Source: Hoskinsella mucinilytica (lineage in GTDB: Bacteria > Bacillota_I > Bacilli_A > Erysipelotrichales > Erysipelotrichaceae). Taken from it: DNA of 64,000 nt. The stretch lies in the NCBI RefSeq assembly GCF_045223415.1, contig NZ_JBEQZJ010000013.1:1-64000 (forward strand), in the 5' to 3' direction. Made by a program: the position numbers and the translations under genes. Shown here one piece after another: positions 1-8,105 of this stretch (positions are counted from its first letter, which is position 1; every line of letters starts with the position of its first letter). The notes beneath the pieces were generated by a model. The model worked only from the letters and a program-made list of their open reading frames with translations. It ran no database searches and was not told the DNA's origin.

Positions 1-32
1 TTATGAAGTTTTGCAACCTAGTGATAGTATCT

Positions 33-63
33 TACCTCTTATCAACTCATATTTACCACTTAG
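33..63 (+). promoter_or_regulatory. Candidate LytTR-binding direct repeat
   Basis: Two copies of TACC(T/A)CTTA start at 33 and 54, exactly 21 bp apart, and a weaker ACC-containing copy starts at 16. LytTR domains generally bind direct repeats about two helical turns apart. A -10-like TATACT lies at 88-93 with no good -35, so the repeat sits just upstream of where the -35 would be, as expected for an activator. The operon downstream encodes a LytTR protein. The match is inferred by eye. Confidence 0.45.
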
Positions 64-127
64 CATTCGCTCAATTGCGTAGTCGATTATACTATGTTAA
101 AGTAAATGCACACGAGGAGGAATGTAT

Positions 128-1045
128 ATGCACATCATCGAAGCAACACATTTACAAAAATATTATGGCGATGTCAAAGCTGTACAAGATATCAGTTTTC
201 ATGTAGAAAAAGGAGAATTATTCGGGTTTTTGGGAATCAACGGAGCAGGCAAATCCACAACCATTCATATGCTATGTACCTTATTTCCACCAACAAATGG
301 TACAGCAACGATTTGTGGTTATCCCTTAGGAAAACAGAATCAAGAAATACGTAACAAGATCGGCATCGTATCCCAACAAAACTGTTTAGACGATATGCTT
401 AGCGTGAAGGAAAACTTATTTATTCGAGGTTCCTTATATGAATCAGACGCCAAAGCATTAAAACAACGCCTAGAAGAAGTGAGTCATTTATTAAACTTGG
501 AAGACATCTTATCTCGAAAGTTTTCTAAGCTTTCCGGAGGACAGAAACGTCGATGTGAAATCGCCCGTGCATTGATGCATTCTCCTGAAATTCTTTTTTT
601 GGATGAACCTACGACAGGATTAGATCCCGCTACTAGAAAAACGGTGTGGAAATGTATCGAAGCATTACAAAAGGAAATGGGTATGACCGTTTTCTTAACG
701 ACACATTATATGGAAGAAGCCGCAGAAGCAAATCATATTGCCATCATTGACCATGGTAATCTGATGGAATATGGAACCCCTTATGAACTGAAAGAGGTTT
801 ACGCCAAAGATCGTCTTTTGTTAGTTCCAAAAGATATACAAGCACTCAGTATGAAGTTAGCACATCATCAGATTCAACATAAAACATTAGACCAAAAAAT
901 ATTGGTTGAATTAAATCAAACCATAGAAGCACTTCCCCTTCTTACACAACTACAAACAGATATCCAAGGCTTCGAGGTGTTACAAGGTACCATGGATGAC
1001 TTGTTTTTGAATGTGACGGGTAAACAATTAAAGGAGGAACAATGA
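128..1045 (+). CDS. ABC transporter ATP-binding protein (drug/bacteriocin-export type)
   Basis: This 305-residue protein is the ATPase of an ABC-2 type exporter. It shows a Walker A motif GINGAGKST near residue 38, the signature LSGGQKRR, Walker B LFLDEP, the D-loop TGLD and the switch histidine in TTHYMEE, followed by a C-terminal extension of about 80 residues typical of DrrA-like ATPases. I chose the ATG at 128 because it lies 7 nt after GGAGG; the in-frame ATG at 122 is only 1 nt from it. The stop is one base from the permease start, so the two are translated together. The substrate is not evident; export of a drug, peptide or lipid is possible. Confidence 0.9.
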   Translation: MHIIEATHLQKYYGDVKAVQDISFHVEKGELFGFLGINGAGKSTTIHMLCTLFPPTNGTATICGYPLGKQNQEIRNKIGIVSQQNCLDDMLSVKENLFIRGSLYESDAKALKQRLEEVSHLLNLEDILSRKFSKLSGGQKRRCEIARALMHSPEILFLDEPTTGLDPATRKTVWKCIEALQKEMGMTVFLTTHYMEEAAEANHIAIIDHGNLMEYGTPYELKEVYAKDRLLLVPKDIQALSMKLAHHQIQHKTLDQKILVELNQTIEALPLLTQLQTDIQGFEVLQGTMDDLFLNVTGKQLKEEQ

Positions 1046-1046
1046 T

Positions 1047-1949
1047 ATGTATACATTATATCAATTGACCAAGCGCCATATGTTATTATATTTTCGTGAT
1101 CGTTCCGCTGTATTTTTCTCCTTATTATCCGTATTGATCGTATTGATTTTGATGTTGGTATTTCTTGGTGATATGAATAAGGATAATCTGATACAGCTTG
1201 TTTCATCTGCACAAGGTGTCATTGATGAAGCAGATGCCAATCATGTTATCATCCTATGGACCATTGCCGGTATCTTGGTAGTCAATGCTTTTACCAATCC
1301 GATCACGATGATTGGTATTTATATCAAAGATAAAGAAGAACATAAACTAGAAAGTTTTTATGCTTCACCTATTTCCAGAGGAACGTTGATTCTTTCCTAT
1401 TTGATAGCTGCCATATTGACTGGATTTATCATGTGTCTTTTTATCTTGTTGTTATCTGCACTTTATGTAGCTTCTACCGGCTATTCTTTTGTATCTTTGC
1501 CTCAATTGATTCAAGTAATTGCGTTGATCCTTCTTTGTGTTTTCGTATCCAGTTGTCTGATTTTATTAGTGGCACAATTTGTAAGAAGTGATCGTGCTTG
1601 GGGCGCTTTTTCCACTCTTGCCGGAACCTTGATCGGTTTTCTAGGTGGAATCTATCTTCCTATGGGAATGTTACCGAGTGGGATACAAACATTCTTAAAA
1701 GCGTTACCGTTTCTTCATGAAACAGCACTCATGCGTGAGGTACTGACAACAGATGCCATACAACACGTATTTGAAACATTACCTGTTGCCTACAGTAATG
1801 GCTATCAAGAAATGATGGGCATTACCATTCATCTACAAGGTGAAATCTTATCTGGTCATCTACAGATTTTTGTTCTTTGTCTTTGTGCTATAATTACGTT
1901 AGGGATTTCTTTGTTTCTATTGAAGAAACATACAGCCTTTGATCGATAG
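1047..1949 (+). CDS. ABC-2 type transporter permease
   Basis: This 300-residue integral membrane protein is the permease partner of the preceding ATPase. It has the ABC-2 layout: a first membrane segment near residues 20-42, an extracytoplasmic stretch, then about five further segments ending in a short basic tail. The family trait of proline and glycine in the penultimate loop is seen at GGIYLPMGMLPSG. It starts one base after the ATPase stop and is preceded by AAAGGAGG. The LytTR and DUF3021 genes follow, so the exporter is probably the output of that regulatory pair as well as its operon partner. Confidence 0.88.
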   Translation: MYTLYQLTKRHMLLYFRDRSAVFFSLLSVLIVLILMLVFLGDMNKDNLIQLVSSAQGVIDEADANHVIILWTIAGILVVNAFTNPITMIGIYIKDKEEHKLESFYASPISRGTLILSYLIAAILTGFIMCLFILLLSALYVASTGYSFVSLPQLIQVIALILLCVFVSSCLILLVAQFVRSDRAWGAFSTLAGTLIGFLGGIYLPMGMLPSGIQTFLKALPFLHETALMREVLTTDAIQHVFETLPVAYSNGYQEMMGITIHLQGEILSGHLQIFVLCLCAIITLGISLFLLKKHTAFDR

Positions 1950-1960
1950 GAGGGACTCTA

Positions 1961-2401
1961 TTGAAAATCATCATTGAAGAAAAACAATCAAAAGAAGAAG
2001 AGGATACCATCATCGTTCGTTGCGATTCTCTTAGTGAGAACCTATGGAAACTACTTCAACAGTTCAAAACCAATGATGAGCTATTGACAGTTACCAAAGA
2101 TGGTCAAATTTCCAGGATCAAACCTACAGATGTTTATTATATTGAATCTGTGGATCATAGAACCTTTCTTTATACAGAGAAAGATGTCTATGAAATCAAA
2201 AAGAAATTATATGAAATGGAACAACAATATCAAGGTATCGATTATTTCAGAGTATCAAAATCAGTGATCGTGAATCTGAATAAAGTCAAGTTTCTATCTC
2301 CTGTATTAGGCAGTCGTTTAGAGGCTACTTTATTAAACGGTGAAAAAATCATGATCTCACGACAATATGTAGCAGCATTAAAAACGCTACTGGGACTTTA
2401 G
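1961..2401 (+). CDS. LytTR-family DNA-binding regulator
   Basis: This 146-residue protein carries a LytTR DNA-binding domain over residues about 45-146 (features such as DVYYIESVDHRT, FFRVSKS-like FRVSKSVIVNL and the terminal ISRQYV), with a short N-terminal part and no receiver domain. The start is a TTG, well placed after AGGAGGG. The next gene encodes a DUF3021 membrane protein; LytTR plus DUF3021 pairs are known in streptococci (HdrRM/BrsRM type), where the membrane partner restrains the regulator. The likely role is control of this operon, by analogy. The stimulus is unknown. Confidence 0.88.
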   Translation: MKIIIEEKQSKEEEDTIIVRCDSLSENLWKLLQQFKTNDELLTVTKDGQISRIKPTDVYYIESVDHRTFLYTEKDVYEIKKKLYEMEQQYQGIDYFRVSKSVIVNLNKVKFLSPVLGSRLEATLLNGEKIMISRQYVAALKTLLGL

Positions 2402-2411
2402 GAGGTATGCT

Positions 2412-2837
2412 ATGCAAAAAATAAGAGAACTTGTATTCACTTTCACAAGCGTTGCGACCTGTTCACTGATCGGATCTGCGATTTATATTTCAATCTTCTG
2501 GCAAGGTGCCACCATTGATTCTAATACTTTATGGCAGCTTCTTATTTGCAGTTTCTTTTGTACCCTAGGTAATTTTCTGCATATCAAAGAAGCACGAAGT
2601 AAACAACAAACTTATATCAGGTTTATCCTACATTATATTTATATTAATGTCATTGTATTAACGAGTGGGTTATGTTTTGAATGGTTTCCTAAGGATGATA
2701 TCACGATGATCCTAAGTATGATGCTCATGATAGCAATCATATTTATCCTTATCGTGAGCATATTACAAGTTAGATCTAAAAGAGAAACAGGCATTATGAA
2801 TCAAAAATTAAAGGAATACATTGAGAAAAAAGAATAG
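2412..2837 (+). CDS. DUF3021 membrane protein (putative anti-LytTR partner)
   Basis: This 141-residue protein has four hydrophobic segments (about residues 10-30, 40-57, 70-90 and 97-118) and a charged C-terminal tail, matching the size and shape of DUF3021 proteins. It starts 10 bases after the LytTR gene with AGGAGG in the gap. In known LytTR/DUF3021 pairs the membrane protein inhibits the regulator, so I infer that it tethers or blocks the LytTR protein until a membrane signal arrives. It is the last gene before a strong terminator. Confidence 0.75.
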   Translation: MQKIRELVFTFTSVATCSLIGSAIYISIFWQGATIDSNTLWQLLICSFFCTLGNFLHIKEARSKQQTYIRFILHYIYINVIVLTSGLCFEWFPKDDITMILSMMLMIAIIFILIVSILQVRSKRETGIMNQKLKEYIEKKE

Positions 2838-2844
2838 ATATACG

Positions 2845-2875
2845 AAAAAGCACACTTTATACTAGCGTGCTTTTT
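2845..2875. terminator. Bidirectional rho-independent terminator
   Basis: AAAAAGCAC at 2845-2853 pairs with GTGCTTTTT at 2867-2875. The hairpin lies between the convergent DUF3021 gene and recQ and has a T-run on either strand. Confidence 0.8.
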
Positions 2876-2878
2876 TAT

Positions 2879-4675
2879 CTATATGGAAGACTCATATGAT
2901 AAGATCGTCTTTAAAAAGTCTTCTCCGTATTTATCATACTTGACTTCACCTACCCCATTGACCATGAGCATTGCTTCTCTTGTCTTTGGTTTTCTTTGAC
3001 TCATATCATGCAAGGTACGATCCGAGAATATGATATAAGGTGGAACATGATTTGCTTTCGCAAGCTTTGCCCTACATACACGTAGTTGTTCAAACAAGGA
3101 GCTATCTTCTATCGTCTCTACCACGTTTCCTTTGTCTTGTTCCTTAATGATTTTCATCATAAACGCCTTATCTGTTTCAAATGTCTTGGTATCAGAAAGT
3201 TGTAATTGTGCATATTCATCACTTTGCTTGATGATCTCATGAAATAATAAATGATCGACCACCTGAAATAAGAGTTGTCTTGATGAATGTTTTAATTTTC
3301 CATAACAAGAAAGTTCATTAAAATGCCAATTCTTTACTTTTGCATTTGTGCTACCTTTCAAAATATCAATGATCATGGTTTTCCCAAAACGCTGATTGGT
3401 TGCTTGAATACATTCTAGGATCATCAATGCTTCATTACGAACATCCTGTTCCTCATACTGATTCATACAGTTTGAACAATTGCCACAATAGCCTTCGCTT
3501 TTTTCACCGAAATAACTTAACATATAATGACGCAAACAACCCGGAATAGAACAATAAAAAGTCATTGATTTTAAACGTTGTTGTTCTCTTTCCAATAGAT
3601 CCTTTCGCATAGATTCTTCGATATGCTCACTTGCATTGCCTTGTTCGATCAAAAATTGATTGGTATGTACATCCTTTGCGCCATATAATAAAATACAATC
3701 TGCACGTTCTCCATCACGACCTGCTCGTCCGGCTTCTTGATAATAACTTTCCATATTTTTTGGCATATTGTAATGAATGACAAACCTGACATTAGACTTA
3801 TCTATCCCCATTCCAAATGCATTGGTAGCTACAATGATCAATTTTTGATCGTAAAGAAACGCATCTTGATTAGCACTGCGTTCCTCATCACTTAATCCGG
3901 CATGATATCGGGTTGCCATAAATCCATCTCGACAAAGCTTGTCACAAACCTCTTCAACTGATTTTCTGGTAAGGCAATAAATAATGCCGCTTTGTTTGGG
4001 ATTAGCTTTCAAATATTTTAATATTGCTCGATACTTATCTTTCGGTTTTTCTACCGCAAAATAAAGATTCTTACGATCAAAACCTGTCGATAACACAAAA
4101 GGATGATTCAGATTCAACATCACTTGAATATCTTCTTTCACCTGATTGGTCGCAGTAGCAGTAAATGCCGCAACGATTGGACGTTGAGGTAAGGCTTCTA
4201 CAAATTCTTTTATCTGAAGATACTGAGGTCTAAAATCTTGTCCCCATTGGCTTACACAGTGTGCCTCATCTACACATACCATATCGATTTTTACACTTTT
4301 CGCAAATGTCAAAAAGGCTTCATTCATCAAACGTTCAGGTGCTACATAAATAATTTTATATGTATACTCCCTTGCATTTTGTAATGCCTTGCGATATTGG
4401 TTCATATTCAAAGAACTGTTCAGATATGCGGCTCTAATTCCACTTTGATTCAATGCTCCTACTTGATCTTTCATCAAAGAAATCAAAGGTGATATCACAA
4501 GTGTGATTCCTTCCATCATCATTGCCGGTAATTGATAACAGATAGATTTACCTGCACCTGTTGGCATGATGCCCAACACATCCTGTCCTTGTAATATATG
4601 CTCGATCAATTCCTGTTGTCCGCTACGAAAAAAATCATATCCAAAATACTTTTTTAATGTCTGGAAAATATCCAT
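2879..4675 (-). CDS. recQ: ATP-dependent DNA helicase RecQ
   Basis: RecQ is a 3'-5' DNA helicase that works in recombination and repair. This 598-residue protein has the superfamily 2 core: Walker A PTGAGKS near residue 38, DEAH at 136-139, a VATNAFGMGIDK motif V region and the QEAGRAGRDG motif VI. A four-cysteine zinc site follows around residue 370-400 (CSIPGC ... CGNCSNC), then the winged-helix region and a C-terminal HRDC domain ending VGEVKYDKYGEDFL. Length is normal for the family. It is the last gene of a minus-strand run that begins with the RES-domain gene; AAAGGAG precedes the ATG. Confidence 0.97.
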   Translation of the reverse strand: MDIFQTLKKYFGYDFFRSGQQELIEHILQGQDVLGIMPTGAGKSICYQLPAMMMEGITLVISPLISLMKDQVGALNQSGIRAAYLNSSLNMNQYRKALQNAREYTYKIIYVAPERLMNEAFLTFAKSVKIDMVCVDEAHCVSQWGQDFRPQYLQIKEFVEALPQRPIVAAFTATATNQVKEDIQVMLNLNHPFVLSTGFDRKNLYFAVEKPKDKYRAILKYLKANPKQSGIIYCLTRKSVEEVCDKLCRDGFMATRYHAGLSDEERSANQDAFLYDQKLIIVATNAFGMGIDKSNVRFVIHYNMPKNMESYYQEAGRAGRDGERADCILLYGAKDVHTNQFLIEQGNASEHIEESMRKDLLEREQQRLKSMTFYCSIPGCLRHYMLSYFGEKSEGYCGNCSNCMNQYEEQDVRNEALMILECIQATNQRFGKTMIIDILKGSTNAKVKNWHFNELSCYGKLKHSSRQLLFQVVDHLLFHEIIKQSDEYAQLQLSDTKTFETDKAFMMKIIKEQDKGNVVETIEDSSLFEQLRVCRAKLAKANHVPPYIIFSDRTLHDMSQRKPKTREAMLMVNGVGEVKYDKYGEDFLKTILSYESSI

Positions 4676-4696
4676 AAAACTGCTCCTTTCGACATC

Positions 4697-5482
4697 TTAT
4701 TTGATAAAACCAAAATGTCTTAATGCGTTAGCGACACCATCATGATCTGCATCATCACTCGCAAACATGACACGATCTGATAATTCCGGATTTTCTCCGC
4801 CGATCAAAATACTATGAGAAACGTATTCAAACATTGGTAAGTCATTATTGCTGTCACCAAACACGTAACAATCCTGTAAATCTATCTTCAAATGGTCACA
4901 AATAAATTGTATGCCTGTTGCCTTTGAATATCCTTTCGGTACTAATTCACAACGTTGTTTTCCTCGATCTATAAAGTTGAATAAAGATGATATCTCTTTT
5001 CGAAAACCTTCTTTTTTCTCCATATCCTTGATACATACAAATAGCTTACTAAATGATTTATCGTTTGTTTGTTCAGATAAAATACTCACATGATTTTCCT
5101 TATAACGTTGGATCATGGTTAATAGATCCTCATTTGTCATTTGATCACTCACATATAAATGATCCTTTCCTTCATAGAAAACTTCTCCATCATATTTTCG
5201 TATCAGTGCTTGGATTTGTACATGTTGATCTTGTGGGACTTCTTTATCCAATAAAACTTCTCCATGGTAGGTGATATAGGTGCCACAACCTAAAATCATA
5301 CCATCAAATGGCCAGTCATAGATTTCCGGATCCAGAATCCCTTTTGTTCTGCCGGTATTCGCAAATAATAGATGTCCTTGCTGTTTTAATTCCTTTAATG
5401 CCTTAATTGCACTTGGCGCAATATGTTTGGTATCGTTATTTACCAGTGTACCATCATAATCAAAAAAGAATACTTTTCTCAT
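4697..5482 (-). CDS. Cof-type HAD-IIB sugar-phosphate phosphatase
   Basis: This 261-residue protein has the HAD nucleophile motif DYDGT (Asp8, acid/base Asp10) at its N-terminus, a threonine-containing motif II (ANTGRT near residue 43) and the motif IV region VFGDSNNDLPMF near residue 208. The cap domain between them is of the IIB type. Members dephosphorylate sugar phosphates or similar small metabolites in the cytosol. It lies between recQ and a PTS IIA gene, 21 and 38 bases apart, consistent with co-transcription and with a role in clearing phosphorylated sugar, though the substrate cannot be read from sequence. Confidence 0.9.
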   Translation of the reverse strand: MRKVFFFDYDGTLVNNDTKHIAPSAIKALKELKQQGHLLFANTGRTKGILDPEIYDWPFDGMILGCGTYITYHGEVLLDKEVPQDQHVQIQALIRKYDGEVFYEGKDHLYVSDQMTNEDLLTMIQRYKENHVSILSEQTNDKSFSKLFVCIKDMEKKEGFRKEISSLFNFIDRGKQRCELVPKGYSKATGIQFICDHLKIDLQDCYVFGDSNNDLPMFEYVSHSILIGGENPELSDRVMFASDDADHDGVANALRHFGFIK

Positions 5483-5520
5483 AAATTAAACCCCTTTCTA
5501 AAAGAAAGGACTAAGTTTTC

Positions 5521-5862
5521 TTAGCCCTGTACCATTTCTAATCTGTTTTCAAGTTCATCAAAACGTCGATACACATCGACAAACTCATCACAAAGGATTT
5601 TAAATGCTTCTGCACTCATCAACTGATCCTGTGCATGCGACAGTAACAGAGTCAGCTCAACCCGCTCTCCTCCTGCTTCTTGTTGCACTAATTGCTGGTG
5701 TAAATGATGTCCCTTCGCATACATCTCATTACCCTTCTTCAGTAATACATTACAGGCTTCATAATTCCCGCTTTTTGCTTCCGCAATAGCTTCGATATAA
5801 TCGCTCCTTGCCTGTCCGACACATGAAATAATCTCTAAAATATCCAGCTCTGATTGACTCAT
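5521..5862 (-). CDS. PTS lactose/cellobiose-family IIA protein (stand-alone)
   Basis: This is a single-domain EIIA of the lactose/cellobiose (Lac) family, a trimeric helical phosphocarrier that takes phosphate from HPr at a histidine and passes it to IIB. I place the start at the ATG encoding MSQSELD (113 residues); the frame remains open further upstream to 5988 but the extra residues do not look like the family. The phospho-acceptor is His76 in the motif SHAQDQLMSAE. AAAGGAG lies 11 bases before the ATG, slightly far. No IIB or IIC gene is adjacent, so it may serve a transporter elsewhere or be regulatory. Confidence 0.85.
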   Translation of the reverse strand: MSQSELDILEIISCVGQARSDYIEAIAEAKSGNYEACNVLLKKGNEMYAKGHHLHQQLVQQEAGGERVELTLLLSHAQDQLMSAEAFKILCDEFVDVYRRFDELENRLEMVQG

Positions 5863-5974
5863 ACGATACGCATCTCCTTTATGTAGATTTATTGTACCAT
5901 ATCTTTGATTTGAAGACACCCTTGTTTTTATAATTTTATAGATACGATTGATATTAAATCTAACCTTTATTTGA

Positions 5975-6976
5975 TCATTGCTTATCATTTAATAAGATAC
6001 TAAGGATATCATCCCCATATTTATCCACTTTTTTCTCACCGAATCCGGATACATACAATAATTCATTCTTGTTCATGGGCATTTTTAAAATTAATTCTTT
6101 TAATTGAAGATTATTATATATAAAATATGGTTTGATATTCTCTTCTCTGCTTTTGATTAAGCGATATTCTTTTAATTTATGATACAATTCTGATTCTTCT
6201 AATGACTCCTCAGTTACCTGATTGTCCTTTAAATAAGGTTCATACTTTACAGCATAGTCTATTTGTTTCTCCTTATGAGCATTCAAGAAACGCTGAGCCC
6301 ATTTTATTAACTCTTCATCCGAGCTTGAAAATGAATCTGATTTTTCATTTGCTTTTTTCATATAAGTAATCAATTGATCTACACGAAAGACTTGGTTCTT
6401 GATGTCTTTATGCGCATACTTTGTATGCAATACGGTCTTAGGATTTGTCAATACAATAGCACTCCTATAAGTATCATAAAAATAACGTTCAACTAATACT
6501 CTTTTCAATTTTCCATTCTTTTGTTTGATCAGAATTTGTTTCAATAATTCCATATGACGTTGATTCTGCGTAATCGGTGAATAAATTCCCTCCTTCTTTT
6601 TTCTACCGGAAAATTCCATAGTTCTGATAAAATCGCCAGTATTGGTTATTGTAATATCTCCATAAAGATTTTTACATTCTAAAACAAAACATAGTTTTCT
6701 TGTAAAAACCATATAATCTATTTGCGCTTGTAAACCCTCATGTTCTAAATAGATATCATGTAAGATGACCATTGGCATATGGCTATTACGTAATTCAAAA
6801 GCAATGTTCTTCTCTCCGATTAATCCATATTCTAACAATCGAATATCTTGTTGTATTAATTTTTTACCTTCTTCATTTAATCTCGGTTCTATAAGCTTTA
6901 ACTCTTGTAACTGATCATACAAATTAGAACTTTCTTTCAAAAATATTGGTTCTCTCATTTTATTAAATAATTTCAT
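5975..6976 (-). CDS. NERD nuclease-related domain protein with C-terminal HRDC domain
   Basis: This 333-residue protein has an N-terminal NERD-like domain (about residues 45-150): GEKNIAFEL, then HDIYLEHEGLQAQIDYMV and FVLECKNLYGDI, the D...E-x-K pattern of the PD-(D/E)XK nuclease fold. Residues 255-333 form an HRDC domain ending VSGFGEKKVDKYGDDIL, closely like the end of the nearby RecQ. HRDC domains bind DNA, so the protein probably acts on nucleic acid, perhaps alongside RecQ. GGGGAGA precedes the ATG, and the RES-domain gene ends 20 bases upstream. A repair or DNA-defence role is inference. Confidence 0.75.
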   Translation of the reverse strand: MKLFNKMREPIFLKESSNLYDQLQELKLIEPRLNEEGKKLIQQDIRLLEYGLIGEKNIAFELRNSHMPMVILHDIYLEHEGLQAQIDYMVFTRKLCFVLECKNLYGDITITNTGDFIRTMEFSGRKKKEGIYSPITQNQRHMELLKQILIKQKNGKLKRVLVERYFYDTYRSAIVLTNPKTVLHTKYAHKDIKNQVFRVDQLITYMKKANEKSDSFSSSDEELIKWAQRFLNAHKEKQIDYAVKYEPYLKDNQVTEESLEESELYHKLKEYRLIKSREENIKPYFIYNNLQLKELILKMPMNKNELLYVSGFGEKKVDKYGDDILSILLNDKQ

Positions 6977-6996
6977 AATGTTCTCCCCTTTATCTT

Positions 6997-7875
6997 TTAC
7001 TTCATTGATAACAATTGAATGGTAAATCCTGACATCAGATCCATATCATATTTAGTTTTACCCAATCGATATTCAGGTAAAAATACATAATTTTTTCTAT
7101 CTTCATCAAGCAATGTATTAGCTTTCAAAGAAACATAACAGATACCTTGAATTCCTTCATTCATATTATATAAGGTCGCAGTCACCAGTTGAGGAATAAT
7201 ATAATTCGTCTTAAACGTCGCTCCCTCATTGTCTAATGCTCGAATGGAACATGCATATTGAAGCGGCAATTTATAAAATGCAAGTAATTGTTCCTGTCTT
7301 GAGGAATAGCCTTGTTTTTGTATGGTAAGATCAAATAGAGAAACCTTGTGGTTAAGGTTCATTTGGCATAATTGTACATCCTGTGTTGTGCCTAATTCAG
7401 CATAAACACATTCCTTACTAGATGCGACGTATAAGCAGGGTATCCCCGATAAACTAAAACGTTGGTTTCCAATCAGATAGCGTTGATCAAAAGGTATATG
7501 ATAAAAATCAGATTCCTGAGTCAATAAATTCTTCGATATTCTCCCTCGATATAATATTTGATTGAGTTCTGATCGTTGTTTGAATAAATCTATATAAGTA
7601 CCATCATCTATTTTGGTATGTATTAAATTTTGCATTTGTGAAGATGCGGTATTGACTCTACCATATAGATAATTGATCCAGATATCATTCACTTTATTAC
7701 GGATACGTTTCAAGGTCTTGAATTCAGCTTCTTTTAAAGTCTTACTATCTTCTATGATACGAAGAACTTTCCTTGTGGTATCCATATAAGCTTTTCTGGT
7801 ATCCGCATCTTTCTCTACTACGATATCAAGTACCTCTTCTTGAATGATCCGATCCCAAACCTTTGATAACTGCAT
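6997..7875 (-). CDS. RES-domain protein (possible NAD+-consuming enzyme)
   Basis: The second half of this 292-residue protein (from about residue 105) looks like a RES domain: LYRGRI, then RFSLSGIPCLYVASS and the glutamate in CVYAELG. RES toxins of RES/Xre modules degrade NAD+. The first 100 residues are helical and have no assignment, so this is a longer RES protein than the classic toxin, and no antitoxin-like gene is adjacent. I prefer the ATG at 7875 after GGTGAT; an in-frame ATG at 7893 lacks a site. It is the first gene of the minus-strand run NERD-HRDC, IIA, HAD, RecQ. Function is uncertain. Confidence 0.6.
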   Translation of the reverse strand: MQLSKVWDRIIQEEVLDIVVEKDADTRKAYMDTTRKVLRIIEDSKTLKEAEFKTLKRIRNKVNDIWINYLYGRVNTASSQMQNLIHTKIDDGTYIDLFKQRSELNQILYRGRISKNLLTQESDFYHIPFDQRYLIGNQRFSLSGIPCLYVASSKECVYAELGTTQDVQLCQMNLNHKVSLFDLTIQKQGYSSRQEQLLAFYKLPLQYACSIRALDNEGATFKTNYIIPQLVTATLYNMNEGIQGICYVSLKANTLLDEDRKNYVFLPEYRLGKTKYDMDLMSGFTIQLLSMK

Positions 7876-7959
7876 CCTATCACCAGCCTTCATGTATCAG
7901 TGTACCATATTTTTTATCATTCCGGTCTTTTTTATAACGTATAGCTTTCTATATTTTTC

Positions 7960-8088
7960 TTACTTTACAATAAGATCAACCTCTAACGAATAAAACATTC
8001 CTTTTTATAGGATTCGAAAAATTTATAACTTTATTTATTCAAGTTACTTTACAAAAAGAATTTATGGTGTTATAGTATGGATGTAAAG
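7960..8088. promoter_or_regulatory. Promoter of the redox operon with repeated CTTTACA half-sites
   Basis: TTTACA at 8048-8053 and TATAGT at 8071-8076 are 17 bp apart and make a good sigma-A promoter. The 11-mer TTACTTTACAA occurs twice, at 7960-7970 and 8044-8054 (over the -35), and the inverted half TGTAAAG lies at 8082-8088. The shared core ACT(T/G)TACA also occurs in the palindrome before the HxlR gene, so these are candidate HxlR operators. The remainder of 7894-8105 shows no gene. Confidence 0.55.
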
Positions 8089-8105
8089 CAAGGAGGCTTA
8101 TGCAT

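Noticed and set aside
3..206. 67-codon plus frame at the left edge
   Set aside because: It overlaps the ABC ATPase start and the promoter region, has no ribosome site and no family-like composition.
5863..5988. N-terminal extension of the lone PTS IIA
   Set aside because: The extra 42 residues do not resemble the IIA family and overlap the end of the NERD-HRDC gene.
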